From Rhodopirellula sp. (GTDB lineage Bacteria; Planctomycetota; Planctomycetia; Pirellulales; Pirellulaceae): DNA of 64,000 bases. The stretch lies in assembly GCA_002701385.1 (NCBI GenBank), contig NZVD01000087.1:1-64000 (forward strand), given 5' to 3'. Shown here piece after piece: positions 1-10,900 of this stretch (positions within the stretch are counted from its first letter, which is position 1; every line of letters begins with the position of its first letter). The notes beneath the pieces are model-generated. The model searched no databases and was not told the DNA's origin. It worked only from the letters and a program-made list of their open reading frames with translations. The position numbers were made by a program, and so were the translations under genes.

Positions 1-27
1 AAAAGACCCATCTTCGGTGGGTCTTTT
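1..27 (+). terminator. Rho-independent terminator of an upstream gene
   Basis: Positions 1-10 (AAAAGACCCA) pair perfectly with 18-27 (TGGGTCTTTT) around a short UUCG-containing loop, and the hairpin ends in TTTT. It probably terminates a + strand gene lying before the window, and it separates that gene from the giant-protein operon that follows. The symmetrical A and T tails mean it could also work on the minus strand. Confidence 0.75.
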
Positions 28-108
28 CTCATATCAATTTACTCGGATCGGCCAATGCAAGATTGGATTGCTCAAAGCGACAGTGCGCTAAGGTTTGGCG
101 CAAGAGTT

Positions 109-3100
109 ATGCTTGTCGGGCCGGCGAGTCTTGCACATCGATGTCCACGCTTTTGGGCATTGATCGTTTTGTTTATTTTTACTCAGCCGATCTATGCTCA
201 GCCAAATGCCGAGACACCGGCGGTGGAAACTGGCGAGATCGGACAAGTGCGAAAGGCCCCAACGGAGATTGTTCTGCTACGGGACAAGAATGGCAATCTG
301 GTCAAAGTTGCGACCAACCTGTCGCTGGAAGAGTATTTACGAATCTATAACCAGCAGAACGATGTGGAGGACCAGAATGCTCCTCCCGACTTTGCAATCG
401 AACAGGCGGTTTACACGGGGCGAGCCACTCAAACGCATCTTAACTTCACAGGAGAATTTAGGATTCAACTGGTTCAGGCCACTCAGGATCAATGGGTGAA
501 GATTCCTTTGAGCTTATCAAAGTGCGTTATGAACTCTGCGCCGAAGTATTCCGGAAACGGAGAGTTCTTTGTTACCTGGGATAAGCAATTGGGGCATGTA
601 GTTTGGTTGAAGGGGGCTGTTAATAGTCAGCATGTTCTTACGCTGAATCTGACTCGGCCATTGCGACAGTCTGGGCAGATCACCGAGTTGATGCTCTCGC
701 TTCCTGCAGCTCGTAGTCAGTTTCGACAGTTAATCGTGCCGTTGAGTAAGGCTCGACCAGTGGCTGGTGAATTGGATGTCAAAGTTACTTCTCCATCGAA
801 TGTCACGACTTCGTTTGCCTTTGATTTTCAAACAAGTGATCTGGTATTCGGTTGGAGTGATTCCAGCTTAGCCATGATTCAACCTCTGAATCGATTAGAG
901 GCGCAGGTCGATACTGCATTTACCGTTCTTCAAAATCGTAATATTAGCGCGACATCAACGATCACGGTGAATGCACTGAATGGTGAAATATCTAACTTTG
1001 AAGTGGATTTGCCACCGAGAATGCAGTTGCTGGATCTTCCTAGTCAATCCTATCGTGTCACTCGTGTGAGCAGAGCAGAAGCAGAGGATCCGATTGAGCG
1101 TCAACGGATCCGAGTTAGTGTAATTCGACCAGAGAAAGAATTTGTGCTGACGCTTCAGGCAGAAATACCTCGAGCATCGATTGATTCCTTGGAATTGGAG
1201 CAGTCGTTTTCGGGGTTTGAAGTCGTCAATGCGATTAAACAGTCAGGAACGTTGAAAGTCAGTACCACTTCGAATTGGGATGTGGTCTGGCAAGCCAGTG
1301 GCGATATTCGGCGGACGTCAAGAGAATTGGAATCTATGGCAACGAATTCAGGCGTCCGCCAGGTTGCTTTCGAATTCTACAATACGGCTTACACTATCGT
1401 TGGAACTTTGCAGGAAAGAGAAAATCAGCTTCGTATCGTGCCTCGGTACTTGCTTGAAGTTTCCCCGACTCAGCTGCGAATGACGAGCAGGCTACGATGT
1501 TTATATACCGGTGCAGGACAGTATCAGATTCTAGGAGACTGGGCTGGATGGGAATTAGATCAGGTATTTCGCAGCCGGGAAGGCGTCTTAGAGTTGGTTG
1601 ATACTGAATTAGTCGACGGTAATCTACAGTTTCCGTTGGTTAGTTCCGAATCCGAGACACGCGGGGAAGTCGAGCTTGTTATTCGGGCACGAAGAGAACT
1701 TCCAGATTCTCAAGAAGGGGAATCGCAGTTATTGGATCTTGTGATTCCTCAAGTGAAGGTAACCAGTGCTGAGAATGCGAGAATAACTTACGGTGCTCAG
1801 ACCGTCCTGTTACAACCCGCCGATAACGTCGAAATTATTCCGGATCTGGAAGGCAGCGTCGGACTGCTGGCTGCAGCAGTTGGGGATGCAGAGTTACCGG
1901 ATCTATCCAGTTATCAACAACAGCCGTTAGTTTACCTCTCTCAACCTAATCTGGAGGAAGACTCGCTCGTCAAAATCGCAGGGTCGGTCAAGATTCGAAA
2001 ACGAAGTGTCCTGGTTGCTTCAACAACGAAGATCCAGTTGGAAGAAAAATATGCTTCGTTTGAACAGCGATTGGATTATCAAGTAGCCTACGAACCGGTG
2101 CGGCAGTTGACGCTAACAGTGCCAGGCATTATTCGCCGACCTGAGAATTTGCGTATCTTCCTTCAGGCGACAGACATACAGTCGGAAGATACCGCCGGAA
2201 GTAGTGTGTTGCCATGGAGCATCATTCCTCGTTCAGAGAATACGGGCACCGGTAGTGAGCCGCTGGAAATCGAAAACATTTCCGTGGACTTGTTAGCGGA
2301 ATATACAGGGGCTCTACGTATCATACTTAAGTATCAGGAACAGCTTCCTTTATTGATGGCGGACTCCTCTCAGCGTGTCAATTTTCTGTTGGTGTCACCA
2401 GCGGTTGAGGATGTAAGGCTTGTCCAAAATGACGTCACAATTAATACCCAAGACATCTTCGTCAGTGAACCAGCGGATGATTTGTGGCAGGTAGTTCGAG
2501 GCGTTGCTTCAGAGGAATCCAGTGGCGACCGTTTGAGATTGCAGGCATCTGATGCGACGACAAGTTTACCCGTGCAGATGCGGATGCGACGGGATATCAG
2601 TCGTACTTCTACTTTGATTCAACGCCGTTGGGTGCAAACGGCATTACTCAATGAGCAATGCCGTGAACGACTGGCATTTCAAATAAGGACTAACGAATCC
2701 GATTTAAGAATTCAATTTCCACCGCGCGGGGTGGACCCGTCGACCTTGATTGTTGCGATCAATAATCAGCGAGTTCCGGTGGATTTGGTTGTGCTGGATT
2801 CACAGCAGGAATTAACCATCCGATTGGCTTCCTCCAACGTGGAGTCAGATTATCGAGTTGAGCTTTGGTACATGAGGAGTGGTTTTGATTCTCAACAATT
2901 GAGCCTGCCATTACCAACGGTCGTCAATTCCAAAATGAGTGGTTCAACGTACTGGCAGATCGTTACGACCAATTCTAAGCATTTACTCGGCACACCCCGG
3001 GGCTGGACTCCGGAGTATGACTGGTCTTGGTCAGGTCTGTATTGGTTCAGAGCATCCGCATTGGGTCAATCCGACTTAGAACAATGGGTTGGTGCGTCGA

Positions 3101-3558
3101 CTCAATTGGCTTTGCCTGAAAACACGAATCAGTACTTGCTTTCAACGGTTGGAGAGGAGGACACTCTTTCGGCCTCTATCACGAGCCGGTCAACATTATT
3201 GCTATGGATTTCTGGAATGGTGCTTGGTATCGGACTGATTATTTTGAAGTTACCTGTACTGCAGCATCCGATGGTGATTTTTTCAGTTGGCATTGTAAGT
3301 GCGTTGGTGGCTGTTTGGGTGCCGGAATTAATGTTGTTGGTCATGCAGGCAGCTTTTCTTGGGATAGCACTAGTCGTTGTTGCTCGCATTTTGGACTGGA
3401 TTATTTCCGGTCCCCGAATCCAAACCACGGCTATACAACGTGGTAATTACGCTCAGGACACGAATTCTGAAGCTATTGCATTGCTAAAGCTTGATTCTTC
3501 CCGGGCCACTGTTGAGAAGGAAAAAAATCTCGACGACTCCCAACAGCAGCAGGCCTAA
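109..3558 (+). CDS. Giant secreted beta-rich protein with C-terminal membrane segments
   Basis: Family not recognised. The reading frame is open from ATG 55, but ATG 109 gives a normal signal peptide (Arg near the start, hydrophobic WALIVLFIF, then a QPIYA-Q cleavage-like site), so I prefer 109 (1149 aa). The mature part is about 1000 residues of alternating hydrophobic/polar sequence typical of beta-sandwich repeats, almost without cysteine. Near the C-terminus are three hydrophobic spans (about residues 1030-1100: LLLWISGMVLGIGLIILKL and two more), followed by a short charged tail. Expected topology: a large domain outside the inner membrane, anchored at its C-terminus. The next gene starts 2 bases after its stop, so the two are co-transcribed and probably work together. 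Function is unknown; an envelope structural or scaffold role is inference only. Confidence 0.7.
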   Translation: MLVGPASLAHRCPRFWALIVLFIFTQPIYAQPNAETPAVETGEIGQVRKAPTEIVLLRDKNGNLVKVATNLSLEEYLRIYNQQNDVEDQNAPPDFAIEQAVYTGRATQTHLNFTGEFRIQLVQATQDQWVKIPLSLSKCVMNSAPKYSGNGEFFVTWDKQLGHVVWLKGAVNSQHVLTLNLTRPLRQSGQITELMLSLPAARSQFRQLIVPLSKARPVAGELDVKVTSPSNVTTSFAFDFQTSDLVFGWSDSSLAMIQPLNRLEAQVDTAFTVLQNRNISATSTITVNALNGEISNFEVDLPPRMQLLDLPSQSYRVTRVSRAEAEDPIERQRIRVSVIRPEKEFVLTLQAEIPRASIDSLELEQSFSGFEVVNAIKQSGTLKVSTTSNWDVVWQASGDIRRTSRELESMATNSGVRQVAFEFYNTAYTIVGTLQERENQLRIVPRYLLEVSPTQLRMTSRLRCLYTGAGQYQILGDWAGWELDQVFRSREGVLELVDTELVDGNLQFPLVSSESETRGEVELVIRARRELPDSQEGESQLLDLVIPQVKVTSAENARITYGAQTVLLQPADNVEIIPDLEGSVGLLAAAVGDAELPDLSSYQQQPLVYLSQPNLEEDSLVKIAGSVKIRKRSVLVASTTKIQLEEKYASFEQRLDYQVAYEPVRQLTLTVPGIIRRPENLRIFLQATDIQSEDTAGSSVLPWSIIPRSENTGTGSEPLEIENISVDLLAEYTGALRIILKYQEQLPLLMADSSQRVNFLLVSPAVEDVRLVQNDVTINTQDIFVSEPADDLWQVVRGVASEESSGDRLRLQASDATTSLPVQMRMRRDISRTSTLIQRRWVQTALLNEQCRERLAFQIRTNESDLRIQFPPRGVDPSTLIVAINNQRVPVDLVVLDSQQELTIRLASSNVESDYRVELWYMRSGFDSQQLSLPLPTVVNSKMSGSTYWQIVTTNSKHLLGTPRGWTPEYDWSWSGLYWFRASALGQSDLEQWVGASTQLALPENTNQYLLSTVGEEDTLSASITSRSTLLLWISGMVLGIGLIILKLPVLQHPMVIFSVGIVSALVAVWVPELMLLVMQAAFLGIALVVVARILDWIISGPRIQTTAIQRGNYAQDTNSEAIALLKLDSSRATVEKEKNLDDSQQQQA

Positions 3559-3560
3559 TC

Positions 3561-6500
3561 ATGCTACGGCTTCCCGTTATCATTGTTAATCGTTCACTGA
3601 CCTCCTTGGTAGTGATTCTACTGGTCATCGCCGGTCTGAATTCAAATGTCTGGAGCCAGCAGCCTATACCCACACCGGAAGATTTACTCTATCGCCAGAT
3701 CAAGGTGGAAGAAGGTGACCTAGATGAGGTGCTGGCCGGTACGATTCCGGTGCTGCGTAGTCAGTTTAATCTGATGGTCGGAGCGATCAACAGTCAGGCC
3801 CGCCAGCAGTTAGAAGAATTACCGGACTATCGACAAGGGGGGTATATCCGTCAGGCTTTGTACTACGGAGCTTTTCAGGGGGGGCAAATTGTAAATGGGC
3901 AAGCCGTCCTTGGCGTCGAGGCCCAACAAGATGCTGTGGGCTTAATTCCGTTATCGCCGTTGTCACTAGCACTCAATTCACCTCAATGGGTCACCCCAGT
4001 GGAAGACGGTAATGGAGAGAATCGAGCAGCCATTACAGGGACAACAGACCGTAACACCCCAGTGCTTAAAATTACCGAGTCCGGAGAACTGATATTCAAT
4101 TGGAGTTTGAGCGGTTCATCGATCGTAGAGAATGAACGTAAGTTTAGTTTTGAAATTCCTCAAAGTGAATCGAGCTATCTGGTATTGGATTTACCATCGG
4201 AGTTGCTGTTGCATTCGACACAGGGGATTGTCTGGTTACCCGAAGGAGAAAATATCCAGCTACCGGTTGACGGTCTACCTGAACTTTCCTCAGACCATTC
4301 ACGTTGGATTGTTCAGTTGGGGAGTCAGGCAAGAACGATCCTGACTGTCCATTCGGATCAAGGTAATTCAGTAAATGAGAATGGTCTTTTTTACCGTCAG
4401 AATTTTCAATACTCCATAAATCCAGAGGGAATAGGAGTTCAAAGTCAATTGACTTTGGAATCCGTTGAGGAGAGTCGACAGCAGATCGTGTTAACGTTGG
4501 CCCCTGAGTTGGAGTTGATCCGTGTAAGTCACGAAGGAACGGAACTCGCACTTTCACGACAAGATGAATCGGTCAATCGCTGGACGGTCGGACTAAATCC
4601 TGATACAGGCACGATCGAGTTAGATATCGAGGCCTTCGCAAGAGTCTTTCCGTTGCAACCTCAGGTTCTTCCCAGTATTGCAGTTGATCAGGGAATTTGG
4701 AGACAAGGGCAAGTTGCGTTAGAAATCTCCAATCAACTGGAACTCTATCGGTTTGATATACAAGGGGCGATAGAGAGTCGGGTAGAGACGATCGGCACTA
4801 GGAAACGCCGAATCCTCGAGATGTACGAACCGACTCCTCAGTTAGTGGTAGTTACTGGTCATCGCGAGGTCGAATTACACATTTCCCAGGTGTCGCGATA
4901 CGAACTGGATTTCAATCAATTGAATCTACAGTCTGAACTTCGATTAACAGCGGCAACCGAGGCTGTTAACCAACTTCACTTTGAATTGGTTAATGACTGG
5001 AGAATAACCTCGGTGACAGTCGGTGGTGGAGGCAGGGAAGGCCAACGTATTGAACAATATGCTCCTAAATTGTCATCGGTCGTTTCGAACGGAATCGTCC
5101 TGCAACAAATTGATTTTGCAGAGGGAATAAAACCAGAGGCCGATGTCACTTTGGTAATGAGTTTTGAGCGATCGCTTTCAGGTGGGCAAGTGAATGGAAA
5201 TTCTCTGCAGTGCATGAAATTTCCCAATCAACCCGAATCTCCACTTCAACAGAAGCAAGTGGTTTTACAACAACACTTGCTGGGGCTTACGGCGAAGCAA
5301 CCCCGAGTTTTGGCTATTTCTGGTGCGGATGCGGCTCGGAATGGGCAATTGCCACCGAGCAATGAACAAGTCCTCGAGCAGGCATTGTTACGTGATGTCG
5401 GAACGGTGTTTCAAGGCACGCAATACCTACAGGGGTTACAGATTTCTTCGGTAGTAGCCACTCAGTCATTTGATTCGAATGTCCAAACGGTGGTGGAGGT
5501 TGGAGAAGTGGTTGTCGAAACCACTAGACTGCAAATCACACCGGTAGGAACACCGGTCAGGAAAGTAGAGGTCCTAAGCACTGGTTTAACAGATATTGGC
5601 GTCCAGTGGACACTAAAGGGCACTCAGCAAGAAACCACTCAATCGGATGGAATCTTTAACGTTGTCACGTCCGAATTGGATGGGGGGCAACGATGGGTGA
5701 TTGAGTTAGTGGAGCCGACGGTAACCGAATTTGAATTGGTGGCGACCAGAGAATTCAATCCTACGCAACTTGTACGTCTTCCTCTCTACCGAATTCCAGA
5801 CGCAAAAGCGTTTGAAGCAACGATCGAAGTTGGCTGGGGGGCCAGTGTAGAGGTGGAAATCAGTCGCGAGCCCACTATGGAACGCATCCTGCCGCAAGGT
5901 ACAGTCCCTATCTCCGGTTCTTATCGAAAGGCTTACCAATATACGGTGCCGGTTGGGACGCCACCACAGGTTAGCATTTCCTCGATGGAAGACCCCTTGG
6001 AGCATTTTGTTTGGAACGCTCATGTTCATTCCAAGTATTTAATTCATGGCTTTAGTAGTCACGAGGTGCGGTATCTGGTTGAGCGGCATGGGCAACAGGA
6101 TTTACAAGTGGATCTGCCGGACGATGTCAATTTAGAGAGTGTCTGGCTGGGAGATCAGCGTATACAGCTTGCATCAATTCGTAGTTCGGAGTTTCCTAAT
6201 TCGCTGTTCATTCCGGTGGATGCAGACCAGAGGTTTTCGAAAATTAGGATACGTTTTACATCCAGTGCACAGCCACTTGGTTTTAAAACATTACTTGAAA
6301 AACCATTGCCCGAGGTAAGAGCAAAGACGCTACAGTCTTATTGGTCGGTGGCGGTCCCACCGGGGTTTGAGTTAGCGAATCACTCGACAGATTATTCAAT
6401 TGCCGCGCGTCTTTTAGGGCCATGGTTACAACGCAACTCATCAATGGGTGACCAAACTGAATCTCGGCAATTTAAGCAGTACGCTGCGAAAGACTCGGCT

Positions 6501-9500
6501 CAGATGACGATCCGGTCACTAGTGGAACGAGCGGCTTCGATGGGGCAGGCAGTGAATACAAACAGGACATTGAGTTGGGCACAGTGGTTATATAACGTGG
6601 ATCTGCTACTGGCAGAGGAACTCAATTCAACCCAACTCGCGGTCGATTTTGTTGCGTTGGAGGCGGTGGGGATCAATCCATTGACCCAACTCAATTCGGA
6701 TGTCAGTGGGATGTCGGGAACTTCGGCGATCCAATGGCTTCGGGACTCCGGGTTGGCATTCGTTCTGGACTCAGATCGACTGATACTTACATCAGATCGT
6801 TGGCTTGACGAAAAATCAACAATTATAGGGCAGATTGTTGTCATTGAAGATCGGTTACGTCCAGTCCTTGAAACTTACGAACTCGCAGGCGGGTCAGTTG
6901 TGACGTTGGAGGATTGGGTATTAGGCCGTCGGGTCTTGTCCTTGTTGTCTCAACAGGAGGTCAAGCAACTTCACGAAACGCTTAAGCAGGATTTAATGTG
7001 GACCTATGATTCCGGTGTTGAGCAGCCTCAGCAAGGTGTTTCGTTGGTGGTTTACAACAAGTCGTCGTTAATCTCCGCCGCCTGGTCAAGCCTGCTTGTG
7101 TGGATTGGTGTACTGTTATGGCTTTGCCGTCGAAACTGGAGGTTGGCATTTGTTTTACCGCCCCTCACTGCGTGTTTGGCATTATTTGTTAATAAAGAAT
7201 TTGTGGAATTTGGTTCGCAGGGATTTGTGGCTTCCCTTTGTGCGACTGTCTATACGGTATTTGATCGTTTGGTGACCAGCTTCAAGATTCGTCAGGTAAG
7301 TCAGGAGTTTGAATTTGAGCTGCAGGCACGGCCCAATTTTTTGACATCATTGCTCCTCACATTACTCCTGTTTGGCGGATCATCTTATGTGACTGCCTAT
7401 CAACCGCCCGCGATTCTACAGCCAGATAATCAGGAAGAGCAGCAAGCGAGCTCAACGGATGCAACCAACGATGACGAACGCCAAAGGACATTGATTCATT
7501 CGGTGTATCTTCCGATTAATGAAGAAGGCAAAGATGTCGGAGAGTATTTATATCTAGCGGATGAATTCTATCAGTCATTACGAAAATGGTATGCCGATGT
7601 TGACCGAACATCAGAAGCCTGGATGATTACGTCGGCAAACTATCAGGTTCTTTGGGAACCTCAGGAGAACGATGAAAACATAGTTATTCCCTCAGTACAA
7701 ATTCAATATGACATTGAGTTGGGAGAAGGTATGCAGAGAGTTACTCTTCCGTTTAGTCGTGACGAATGTTCGGTTAGAACAATTCGAGTGAATGAGTTAG
7801 ATGCTGACTTTCAATGGCTTCCAAATGCAGGGGGCTTACAAGTCCTCACGGATCAGGAAGGCAACGTGGAGTTAAAGTTAGAAGTTTTGCCAGTGATTGA
7901 TTCTCAGGACGGCATAGGTCGATTTGAATTGACTATCCCAGGCGTTCCTGAGGCTGTCCTTGAAACGTCACCGTTATCTGACGAGCATAAGATCTTACTT
8001 AGCGGAATTCATGGACAGACGCGAGTAGATCCATTGACGAAGCGTCTGGCGGCAGCGTTGGGGAGCACGGAACAAGTCGGAATGGTTTGGGCGATGGGAG
8101 ATGTTGAAATTGCCGGCGTTTCCGTACTTGAGTCCAGTGAATATTATTGGCTAAAAATCGCTCCTCATTCAGTCGTAATGGACGTGCTCTTGCAGGTGGA
8201 GGTGGTTGCCGGGAGGACACAACAGTTTAGTCTCAACGTAGATCCACGGCTCAGATTGTTGCCGATCCGATCGGGGCAGATCATTTCGGAAGCTCCACGC
8301 ATTCGCTATGGCGATTTGAAAACCCTTTACTTTACATTACAACGGCCAGTTTCCACCAATTTTGAAGTACAACTGTCGTTCTATCTCGAGGATGTATCCG
8401 GGATTGGCAATATTCCTGTCCCGGAAATCACCCCCGTCGTACAAAGGCGACGGGAACGATGGTTGGCGTTAAGCGTGAAAGAAGATTTGACCTGGTACAG
8501 CTCTCTCCAGCCGGTCGAGGCCGAGGGAAATGAATTGTTTTCCAAGTGGGGTACACCGGATCAGCCGCCTCAGGCAATTTACTCTGTAAGCGAGGAACTA
8601 CTGGCATTAGAAGAGCCTATTACAACACTGCCACGAGTCGTGAAGACCGAGGTGGCACAGACCAATAGTGTTGTTGTCGATTCGAGGGAATTACTGACGC
8701 TATACCATGCGGAATTACTGATCGAAGATGGCCAATCTTTTCAACAGAGATACCGCGTACCTGAAGGGAGCATCATCGAGTCCTTCACACTACAACAGGA
8801 TGGAGCCATTCTGCCTGCCAGAATTCAGTTTGACCAAAAGGGAATCTTGACGGCATTTACCGATGCAGGAGTTACTGGTGAGGTGACGGTGGAGGTTAGA
8901 AGCCGACTTCCTTTGCGTACTGAAGTTGTGAAGTTGCCGGTGATTACCTATGAAAACGGTATTGTGATTGATGAAAAAATATCGGTGATTCAGCGTTCGG
9001 ACGTCATCGTTGAGCTTGAAGGGCAAGATTCAAAACCGGTGGTAACAGGCGGATATGTTGAAAGTCTGGCAGGGCGATTGTTAACCGAATTCGATTCTGC
9101 GACCGAAGCCAACTCCAGCACGCTTAGAGTCCGGCCCAATGAAGTCGAATTACGAGGGGCAGCTAGTGGTGGGTTGGTGGAAATAGAAGGACAGTGGCGA
9201 TATGTGCTTCAGGCTGACTTTTCAGTGGCAGCGGGGATAGTCAGTGAATTGCAACTTCTATTAAAGGACATACAATTCGAGAGTGTGGAGGTCCAACAGG
9301 GAGATTACTTACTCGATCTCAATCAATATGCAGCTGGGGACTATTTGGTTACGCTGCGTCCCAAGCAGCTCCAGAATGAATCGATATCGTTTCAAATTGT
9401 TTTTGAACTGGAGCAGTCAGACGGAATTCTGACCGTGCCGGAGTTTTCGTTTGTGGCATCGGAGGCAAGTAATATTCAGCATTTCTTTTTTGCTCCACTG

Positions 9501-10694
9501 CAGTTAGAGGGGCAGCAACAAATTGAGTGGGATGGTGTTGGGGCTCAGCGGATTACGCAATGGTCTACTGAAGTGATCCCCGATGAGGTGAAGCAGCAAT
9601 CGCATGCTGTATTTCTCGGTATGGGAAATACGGATATTCGTTCACGTGGATTTGTACAATCCGCGTCACAGCTCCAAGTCGAAGTGGCAAGCTATGAATT
9701 GGCTGTGATTGACAAGAATCATATTGTTGGACTGGCTAGATTTGACGTGTTGCCTACGCGTGGATCTGACCTCTCTCTCGTGTGGCCGGAAATGTGGGTG
9801 CTCGAGGGAGCCTCTATTCAGGGCACGTCGGTGGTTGCCCAGCAACGTGATTTACAGTCCACGTCGAGTGAATCCAATACCCGAGTTGTCATTCCTTTGT
9901 TGTCCGACGGTCAAATACAACAGGTCGATATCGTATTTACCCTGGTCAGCGGTCGAAAGCTTGCCGCGGGATCTAACCTACTGCAATTGCCTGTCCCAGA
10001 AAACGAAGTCGGTGAGTCGAATATTACGATACAGGCTGCTGACACCGATTATGCCTCGTTGGAATTTGCAAGCGACAACGTTGAAGCCGGCTCGTTGGAG
10101 ATGTTGCTTCAGCAGGAAGTCGCCTGGGCTACTGAACTTGTAAACAATCGCCTTTCTGGCGACTTTGAAGTTGAGCAGTCATTGTTGGCTGAACAGCAAT
10201 ATTGGCAGTCTTATCAGGATCGCTTGCAGGTATTGGCCGACGTGGAGTCACAAACTGAGTCGAATCTCACATTAACAGGATTACCCGAAGCCGGATTTGG
10301 CTACCGTGACTTTCAGGTGTTACAGACGCCAGGGATTCGTTTAACCGGCCATACGTCCGGAGTTCTATCTCAAGTGCTTGTCCGCGCCGAATTGCACTCG
10401 TCGGTTAGTCAAATCTGGAAGCCACTTGGTGTAGTTTTTGCCATTGCGGTGAGTTGTGGGGTGGTTTATTTCCTGACCGAACAGGGCTGGCTCGCCAATT
10501 GGATTAGCCAGGCACCCATGAGTCCATTAGTGCTTTTAGGAGTACTTTGGTGGACTTTTCTTGCTCCCGCGGTCATCGGCCTGGTTTTGATACTCATGGG
10601 AATAACCGGACTGATTCTACCGGATCGTCGATTTATCAAAGTGCGATTCGATTGGGTTCGGGAATCTCGTCAACAGCCTTCAAATCAAAAGTGA
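3561..10694 (+). CDS. Giant membrane-anchored protein, apparent tandem fusion (2377 aa)
   Basis: Family not recognised. The N-terminal signal segment (VVILLVIAGLNSNVWSQQ) is followed by a long beta-rich region. About residues 1170-1240 hold three hydrophobic spans (for example AAWSSLLVWIGVLLWLCRR). Then comes a second signal-like segment near 1259-1280 (FLTSLLLTLLLFGGSSYVTA), a second beta-rich region of about 1000 residues, and terminal membrane spans near 2284-2357. Each half therefore repeats the layout and length of the 1149-aa protein encoded just upstream (signal, beta-rich ectodomain, membrane spans), which suggests duplication and fusion. ATG 3561 lies 2 bases after the upstream stop, so translational coupling is likely. 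No catalytic motif is visible. It is continuous, with no frameshift. Giant exported proteins are common in planctomycetes; the role is unknown. Confidence 0.7.
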   Translation: MLRLPVIIVNRSLTSLVVILLVIAGLNSNVWSQQPIPTPEDLLYRQIKVEEGDLDEVLAGTIPVLRSQFNLMVGAINSQARQQLEELPDYRQGGYIRQALYYGAFQGGQIVNGQAVLGVEAQQDAVGLIPLSPLSLALNSPQWVTPVEDGNGENRAAITGTTDRNTPVLKITESGELIFNWSLSGSSIVENERKFSFEIPQSESSYLVLDLPSELLLHSTQGIVWLPEGENIQLPVDGLPELSSDHSRWIVQLGSQARTILTVHSDQGNSVNENGLFYRQNFQYSINPEGIGVQSQLTLESVEESRQQIVLTLAPELELIRVSHEGTELALSRQDESVNRWTVGLNPDTGTIELDIEAFARVFPLQPQVLPSIAVDQGIWRQGQVALEISNQLELYRFDIQGAIESRVETIGTRKRRILEMYEPTPQLVVVTGHREVELHISQVSRYELDFNQLNLQSELRLTAATEAVNQLHFELVNDWRITSVTVGGGGREGQRIEQYAPKLSSVVSNGIVLQQIDFAEGIKPEADVTLVMSFERSLSGGQVNGNSLQCMKFPNQPESPLQQKQVVLQQHLLGLTAKQPRVLAISGADAARNGQLPPSNEQVLEQALLRDVGTVFQGTQYLQGLQISSVVATQSFDSNVQTVVEVGEVVVETTRLQITPVGTPVRKVEVLSTGLTDIGVQWTLKGTQQETTQSDGIFNVVTSELDGGQRWVIELVEPTVTEFELVATREFNPTQLVRLPLYRIPDAKAFEATIEVGWGASVEVEISREPTMERILPQGTVPISGSYRKAYQYTVPVGTPPQVSISSMEDPLEHFVWNAHVHSKYLIHGFSSHEVRYLVERHGQQDLQVDLPDDVNLESVWLGDQRIQLASIRSSEFPNSLFIPVDADQRFSKIRIRFTSSAQPLGFKTLLEKPLPEVRAKTLQSYWSVAVPPGFELANHSTDYSIAARLLGPWLQRNSSMGDQTESRQFKQYAAKDSAQMTIRSLVERAASMGQAVNTNRTLSWAQWLYNVDLLLAEELNSTQLAVDFVALEAVGINPLTQLNSDVSGMSGTSAIQWLRDSGLAFVLDSDRLILTSDRWLDEKSTIIGQIVVIEDRLRPVLETYELAGGSVVTLEDWVLGRRVLSLLSQQEVKQLHETLKQDLMWTYDSGVEQPQQGVSLVVYNKSSLISAAWSSLLVWIGVLLWLCRRNWRLAFVLPPLTACLALFVNKEFVEFGSQGFVASLCATVYTVFDRLVTSFKIRQVSQEFEFELQARPNFLTSLLLTLLLFGGSSYVTAYQPPAILQPDNQEEQQASSTDATNDDERQRTLIHSVYLPINEEGKDVGEYLYLADEFYQSLRKWYADVDRTSEAWMITSANYQVLWEPQENDENIVIPSVQIQYDIELGEGMQRVTLPFSRDECSVRTIRVNELDADFQWLPNAGGLQVLTDQEGNVELKLEVLPVIDSQDGIGRFELTIPGVPEAVLETSPLSDEHKILLSGIHGQTRVDPLTKRLAAALGSTEQVGMVWAMGDVEIAGVSVLESSEYYWLKIAPHSVVMDVLLQVEVVAGRTQQFSLNVDPRLRLLPIRSGQIISEAPRIRYGDLKTLYFTLQRPVSTNFEVQLSFYLEDVSGIGNIPVPEITPVVQRRRERWLALSVKEDLTWYSSLQPVEAEGNELFSKWGTPDQPPQAIYSVSEELLALEEPITTLPRVVKTEVAQTNSVVVDSRELLTLYHAELLIEDGQSFQQRYRVPEGSIIESFTLQQDGAILPARIQFDQKGILTAFTDAGVTGEVTVEVRSRLPLRTEVVKLPVITYENGIVIDEKISVIQRSDVIVELEGQDSKPVVTGGYVESLAGRLLTEFDSATEANSSTLRVRPNEVELRGAASGGLVEIEGQWRYVLQADFSVAAGIVSELQLLLKDIQFESVEVQQGDYLLDLNQYAAGDYLVTLRPKQLQNESISFQIVFELEQSDGILTVPEFSFVASEASNIQHFFFAPLQLEGQQQIEWDGVGAQRITQWSTEVIPDEVKQQSHAVFLGMGNTDIRSRGFVQSASQLQVEVASYELAVIDKNHIVGLARFDVLPTRGSDLSLVWPEMWVLEGASIQGTSVVAQQRDLQSTSSESNTRVVIPLLSDGQIQQVDIVFTLVSGRKLAAGSNLLQLPVPENEVGESNITIQAADTDYASLEFASDNVEAGSLEMLLQQEVAWATELVNNRLSGDFEVEQSLLAEQQYWQSYQDRLQVLADVESQTESNLTLTGLPEAGFGYRDFQVLQTPGIRLTGHTSGVLSQVLVRAELHSSVSQIWKPLGVVFAIAVSCGVVYFLTEQGWLANWISQAPMSPLVLLGVLWWTFLAPAVIGLVLILMGITGLILPDRRFIKVRFDWVRESRQQPSNQK

Positions 10695-10900
10695 GATTGG
10701 TCGAAGTTAGTATTGGCAAGAATCGATGGATGTGTTAATTTTTTGTTGCCTCAAAGAAAGAGGATACGTCAAAAAAGAAGTATCAAATCTGGAAGAGGTA
10801 AATCTGTAATCGACAGGGAAAGGGCTGCCAGGGAAGGATGCTCTTACCGACAGATGAAACGGGAATGCAGAATAATTGCCGGCACTGGAAGGAGTCCAAT

